Shown: positions 7,318-9,906 of the stretch, piece after piece
Layout of the letters: each line of letters starts with the position of its first letter
Position numbering within the stretch: position 1 is the stretch's first letter
Origin: an uncultured Bacilli bacterium
GTDB lineage: Bacteria > Bacillota_I > Bacilli_A > RF39 > UBA660
Length of the DNA: 9,906 nt
Assembly: GCA_948874605.1 (NCBI GenBank)
Contig: CAQRXS010000041.1
Coordinates: 1 to 9,906 of the forward strand
Direction: 5' to 3'
Position numbers and translations under genes: made by a program
Notes under the pieces: generated by a model
The model's input: the letters and a program-made list of their open reading frames with translations, nothing else
Told to the model about the DNA's origin: nothing
Database searches by the model: none

Positions 7318-7345
7318 AAAAAAAATGACGAATTTGTCATCTTTT
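7318..7345 (-). terminator. Intrinsic terminator after the cysteine-rich gene
   Basis: On the minus strand AAAAGATGAC pairs with GTCATTTTTT around the loop AAATTC, with one G-U pair, and the 3' arm runs into a T8 tract (7325-7318). It lies just after the stop codon at 7357-7355 and before the regulator promoter. The core of this hairpin is also the proposed operator at 7325-7340, so the same bases may serve both roles. Confidence 0.55.
7325..7340. promoter_or_regulatory. Predicted autoregulatory operator dyad of the response regulator
   Basis: ATGACGAATTTGTCAT is a 16-bp dyad with seven of eight pairs matching. It shares TGACGAATTT with the cluster at the ABC promoter, and in both cases the word begins exactly 23 bp from the upstream edge of TATAAT. 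On the minus strand it reads TGACA-AATT-CGTCA, a one- to two-base variant of TnACA-N4-TGTAA. It could instead be merely the terminator stem of the preceding gene. Confidence 0.45.
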
Positions 7346-7354
7346 CCGTGGAAA

Positions 7355-8020
7355 CTAAAATTCATTTTTTAAAGTATTATTTAAAAATTCTGATAAACTT
7401 ATTTCTTTCTCGTTTACTATAACGCGATTAACATTTTTTCCGTTCACAGTTAATTTTCCATTAAGGATATCGTATTCAATACAACAGCGATCCAAAATTT
7501 CTATTTTTTCGTTTTTTTGAACTAACTTTGGAACATTAAATAGCATGCAACATTCATTGCCTATATTTTTTTCTTTCTCAAGAAACATATGACCACAGTA
7601 AAGACACATATGTTTTCGATGAGGAGTATAAGCGAATACTCCATTGTCTGTGTGGTAGTGTCCACAATGAGAACATGTTACTTTTTCTACAAGAATATCA
7701 TTTAGTTTGGATAACATTGTTCCACCTAAATCTTTATACGTTAAAATACAATTATCATAAACTAAAGTTCCATTAAATACTTTATTATTTATATATATTT
7801 CAGGTTTTCTATTTTCTAAAATATTTGTATAAATAATTTTTAAATCTTTTAAAGGATTATTTTTTATATCAAGTTTATTATTATATAGGCTTTTTTCTTT
7901 ACATAAACATTCTTCTAGTTTATTTCCTTTTTTATCTGACGCAAAAGATTTATGAAGCGTGCAATAGTATTGTGGTGTACCGTTTCTTAGTTTTCCGATA
8001 TATTCAATATTACAATTCAT
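7355..8020 (-). CDS. Cysteine-rich protein with a central zinc ribbon, function unknown
   Basis: I do not recognise this 221-residue protein. It has 13 cysteines. A central zinc-ribbon-like unit is formed by C116-x2-C119 and C139-x2-C142 (TCSHCGHYH and HMCLYCGHMF) with histidines 121, 123, 134, 137 and 144 between and around them. Further candidate ligands are C20, H23, C38 and C40 near the N terminus and CC pairs at 157-158 and 179-180. A lysine- and asparagine-rich segment (42-80) separates the two cysteine groups. No signal peptide or membrane segment is visible, so it is probably cytoplasmic and may bind zinc, nucleic acid or a partner protein (inference). The start has AAAGAGGAAA at good spacing. 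It follows the membrane-protein gene by 32 bp with no terminator between, suggesting co-transcription. Confidence 0.85.
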   Translation of the reverse strand: MNCNIEYIGKLRNGTPQYYCTLHKSFASDKKGNKLEECLCKEKSLYNNKLDIKNNPLKDLKIIYTNILENRKPEIYINNKVFNGTLVYDNCILTYKDLGGTMLSKLNDILVEKVTCSHCGHYHTDNGVFAYTPHRKHMCLYCGHMFLEKEKNIGNECCMLFNVPKLVQKNEKIEILDRCCIEYDILNGKLTVNGKNVNRVIVNEKEISLSEFLNNTLKNEF

Positions 8021-8034
8021 AAGTTTCCTCTTTC

Positions 8035-8043
8035 ATTATATCA
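8035..8043 (-). promoter_or_regulatory. Possible -10 box before the cysteine-rich gene
   Basis: The minus strand reads TGA-TATAAT in the 32-bp gap after the membrane-protein gene. The predicted start would leave a leader of only about 8 nt and cut into the ribosome binding site, so this may be a chance match in AT-rich DNA, with the gene read from the upstream promoter. Confidence 0.2.
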
Positions 8044-8052
8044 ATGCTTCTT

Positions 8053-9621
8053 TTAGATAACTTTCATTCGATAAACACTACCTCTTACGGTAACTAATAA
8101 ATCAATTTTAGTGGCGTTTTTTACTTCTTCTGGAACTTCGAAAATCCATGAATTTTCTAATTCTTTTGGAGTTACATCAACAACTTTTATCGTTTTTTTT
8201 GTATTATCTACTTCATAATATATTTTTAGAAAGTCTGTTGCAAAATTATTACTTCCTCTTCGTGCTTTATAATATTCTGTATAGGTATCCATAGAAAGCA
8301 TGTTTTCTAAAATTAATAAATACTTTGATGATTTGGCAGAAATACGATTTTTTAATTTATTTCCATAAGTATATTCGTAAGATTTTTGGACTAAACTTTT
8401 TTTAATTTGTACTTGTACTAGTCCTAATCTTGTTCCAGATAATTCTAATATTTTATAAAAGTCTGTTGTTTTAATTTCTTTGTTTTCAGCAATGGTTTTA
8501 TAATTTAGCTTAACTTGTTTATAAATTGGAGTGATACTTCCTATTTGATATGTAACTGATTCTAGAATTTTAAAGTTTATTTCTTTTTTTATTAATTCTT
8601 CATCTATTTCGTATGTTAAAACATAGATGTTTTCTGTTCCTGGAAGTACACGTGTATCTCTTGTATATGGTATTCCAAGATCAGCAAAGTAACCACTTCG
8701 GTCTAGCGTTGGTAAAATAGAACGTCTTGCAACTTCTACTCGAAAGTTTTCAATGTCTAAAGTCGAAGTTTCTTTGGTGGCATTCTTAATTTTTAAAGCA
8801 ATAGCCATGTAGTATTTTCCATCAATGATATTTCCACCTAAATCAAGATTTGATAAAACAGAATCTACAACTGAAATCGTGAGCCCATTATGATTCATTT
8901 TCTGTGATTGACGAAATGTCTTATGAAATACGCCATAATTTAAATATAGTAATGTGCCAAATATGGTGAGAATGAATACTGTCATAATTGTAAAAATTAT
9001 TTTATTTTCTAAAACATAATACCTAAATTCTCTTATAAATCTTCGGGCTGTTCGTTTATATTTATAAGCGTCTTTGCCAATGATAAGTTCAAATTCTTCC
9101 GAGTCTATATCGGTAATTTCTAGTTCTTTGGCATCTTCTTCGAAATTAAATTTTTTAATATCAAATCCAATTCCACGCATACCAGTATAGGCGATGAAAA
9201 TAAATTGGGGAATATATACGATCCAAGAAATGTCACGATACATTCTTACTGTTTGTGCTTCCATGTCTCCTGCTTCGATTAATTCTAAAGCATTGTGACA
9301 TACAGAGATTAAAATAAATAATAAGATATAATAGATTAGTATAAATAGATATAGTTTTGAGTCTTTTTCTTTTTGGCGCATTAGAAAATATACAGCTAAG
9401 ACTAATAACACCACCAGAATTATGGCAATGTACATAAAATAGTTTATATACGATGCGGCAATGTTAGTAATGTTGGTATAGTAATTTGCTGAAACGTAGC
9501 TACTTAGAAATGTCGCGATTGCTCCTGTTCTTATACATAAGTATATTAATGGAACACATAATAGCAAATGAATGAGTTTAAAATGCTTGATAAAAAAAGC
9601 ATACGGTTTCTTTAGTACCAT
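8053..9621 (-). CDS. Five-pass membrane protein with large extracytoplasmic domain, function unknown
   Basis: I do not recognise this 522-residue protein. By hydrophobicity it has membrane segments near 15-36, 61-81, 90-107, 131-148 and 207-227. The basic segment before the last one (KYKRTARRFIREFR, 187-200) fits a cytoplasmic loop, which puts the C-terminal 290 residues outside. That region is beta-rich. Residues about 245-375 (GLTISVVDSVLSN..., YYMAIALKIKNATKETSTLDI) resemble the DUF4352 or telokin-like immunoglobulin fold seen in exported Bacillota proteins (inference). Residues 376-522 form a second unassigned part. An ATG at 9675 is in frame but lies inside a terminator hairpin, with the promoter within the extension and no ribosome binding site. 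The ATG at 9621 has AAAGGG and begins MVLKKPYAFF. The cysteine-rich gene follows closely, so the two may act together. Confidence 0.87.
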   Translation of the reverse strand: MVLKKPYAFFIKHFKLIHLLLCVPLIYLCIRTGAIATFLSSYVSANYYTNITNIAASYINYFMYIAIILVVLLVLAVYFLMRQKEKDSKLYLFILIYYILLFILISVCHNALELIEAGDMEAQTVRMYRDISWIVYIPQFIFIAYTGMRGIGFDIKKFNFEEDAKELEITDIDSEEFELIIGKDAYKYKRTARRFIREFRYYVLENKIIFTIMTVFILTIFGTLLYLNYGVFHKTFRQSQKMNHNGLTISVVDSVLSNLDLGGNIIDGKYYMAIALKIKNATKETSTLDIENFRVEVARRSILPTLDRSGYFADLGIPYTRDTRVLPGTENIYVLTYEIDEELIKKEINFKILESVTYQIGSITPIYKQVKLNYKTIAENKEIKTTDFYKILELSGTRLGLVQVQIKKSLVQKSYEYTYGNKLKNRISAKSSKYLLILENMLSMDTYTEYYKARRGSNNFATDFLKIYYEVDNTKKTIKVVDVTPKELENSWIFEVPEEVKNATKIDLLVTVRGSVYRMKVI

Positions 9622-9642
9622 AATCACACGCCCTTTGTTATA

Positions 9643-9651
9643 ATCATACCA
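9643..9651 (-). promoter_or_regulatory. Extended -10 promoter of the membrane-protein gene
   Basis: The minus strand reads TGG-TATGAT, a near-consensus extended -10. A start near 9636 gives a 15-nt leader that begins with the AAAGGG ribosome binding site. No good -35 was seen. It lies directly after a terminator hairpin, and it rules against the earlier in-frame ATG at 9675. Confidence 0.5.
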
Positions 9652-9665
9652 TTTTTTCCCATAAG

Positions 9666-9720
9666 AAAAAAGCATTATTTTGTTGGAATTTTTAAAGAAA
9701 GAAGTTTACAAAAAATGCTT
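9666..9720 (-). terminator. Hairpin with T-tract, likely intrinsic terminator
   Basis: On the minus strand AAGCATTTTTTGT (9720-9708) pairs with ACAAAATAATGCTT (9683-9670) with a single bulged base, and the 3' arm continues into TTTT (9669-9666). The loop is 24 nt. It would end transcription entering from the right, before the membrane-protein promoter. Confidence 0.5.
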
Positions 9721-9742
9721 ATTTAAAATTTGACACTAAAAA

Positions 9743-9811
9743 GTTCAAGTAAATCATCTATAATTAAATTAACCAAAAATGAATTATAGAAATAATGTGA
9801 TTTGCTTGAAC
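9743..9811. repeat. Long nested inverted repeat, structured RNA or terminator candidate
   Basis: Outer arms GTTCAAGTAAATCA (9743-9756) and TGATTTGCTTGAAC (9798-9811) match at 13 of 14 positions. Directly inside, TCTATAATT (9757-9765) and AATTATAGA (9782-9790) match perfectly. The result is a 23-bp stem with a 16-nt loop and a 7-nt bulge on one side. The single non-match is a G-U pair in plus-strand RNA but a C-A clash in minus-strand RNA. However, a T5 tract follows the stem only on the minus strand (9742-9738). The direction is therefore unresolved. Confidence 0.45.
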
Positions 9812-9818
9812 AATAATG

Positions 9819-9852
9819 ATTTTACTAAGCAAAAAGAGAAATGTTAGTGAAA
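9819..9852. repeat. Small inverted repeat in the hairpin-rich region
   Basis: TTTTACTAA (9820-9828) and TTAGTGAAA (9844-9852) match at eight of nine positions around a 15-nt loop. On its own this could be chance in AT-rich DNA; it is listed because it lies between two longer dyads. Confidence 0.25.
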
Positions 9853-9853
9853 T

Positions 9854-9897
9854 AAAAAGGCAATAACTTTACTTACGTTAGTTTGCAAAATTATTGC
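9854..9897 (-). terminator. Hairpin with T-tract near the right edge, possible terminator
   Basis: On the minus strand GCAATAATTTT (9897-9887) pairs with AAAGTTATTGC (9870-9860) as an 11-bp stem with one G-U pair, then C and TTTTT (9858-9854). The loop is 16 nt. This would fit the end of a gene lying beyond the right edge; no coding frame is visible inside the window to confirm that. Confidence 0.4.
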
Positions 9898-9906
9898 TTG
9901 AATGGG

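Noticed and set aside
7234..7422. Plus-strand open frame of 62 codons
   Set aside because: Overlaps two real minus-strand genes and the regulator promoter; low-complexity lysine-rich reading.
9622..9675. Upstream start of the membrane protein at 9675
   Set aside because: The ATG falls in a terminator hairpin, has no ribosome binding site, and the extended -10 promoter lies inside the extension.
9730..9764. Plus-strand promoter TTGACA ... TATAAT
   Set aside because: Both hexamers are perfect, but the spacer is 23 bp, about six too long, and no plausible gene follows.
9779..9847. Plus-strand 22-codon frame starting MNYRNN
   Set aside because: No ribosome binding site, sits across the inverted repeat, and has no protein-like features.
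1..9906. Mycoplasma-type genetic code (TGA as tryptophan)
   Set aside because: The regulator and ATPase genes end at TGA within ATGA overlaps, and tryptophans are TGG.

Overview
The window reads as chromosome of a low-GC Bacillota, most likely a gut-type member of the Bacilli or a relative. It is AT-rich by eye, has strong purine-rich ribosome binding sites, short leaders and an OmpR-type two-component system. TGA is used as a stop codon (both ATGA overlaps need it) and tryptophan is TGG, so the mycoplasma code is excluded. All supported genes lie on the minus strand, so transcription runs from high to low coordinates. No rRNA, tRNA, CRISPR array, insertion sequence or phage gene was seen.

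In transcription order: (1) 9676-9906 has no gene but is packed with hairpins, several followed by T-tracts on the minus strand. (2) 9621-8053 encodes a five-pass membrane protein with a large outward domain. It is followed after 32 bp by a cysteine-rich zinc-ribbon protein (8020-7355). Neither has a recognised function. (3) 7274-4619/2109 is a signalling and transport cassette: response regulator, histidine kinase, ABC ATPase and a large FtsX-type permease. Regulator and kinase overlap by ATGA, and so do ATPase and permease. The ATPase has its own promoter inside the cassette. (4) 2025-1369 encodes an HD-domain phosphohydrolase resembling the catalytic half of YhaM, followed 23 bp later by a GNAT acetyltransferase fused to a DUF402 domain (1345-272). 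(5) 1-271 holds what looks like remains of a small disrupted gene running off the left edge.

The best-supported regulatory signal is a ten-base word, TGACGAATTT (plus-strand reading). It occurs upstream of both the regulator gene and the ATPase gene, at exactly the same distance from a TATAAT -10 box. At the ATPase promoter it belongs to a cluster of GTGAC repeats and includes a perfect match to TnACA-N4-TGTAA, the motif I recall being described for BceR-like regulators. The simplest model is that the kinase senses an extracytoplasmic signal, perhaps an antimicrobial peptide or envelope stress. The phosphorylated regulator would then activate its own operon and the transporter operon. The kinase and permease architectures differ from classical BceS and BceB, so the substrate stays open.

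Most promoters found here are extended -10 type (TGn-TATAAT or close) with poor -35 boxes and leaders of about 15-24 nt. This helped choose starts for the membrane protein and the regulator.
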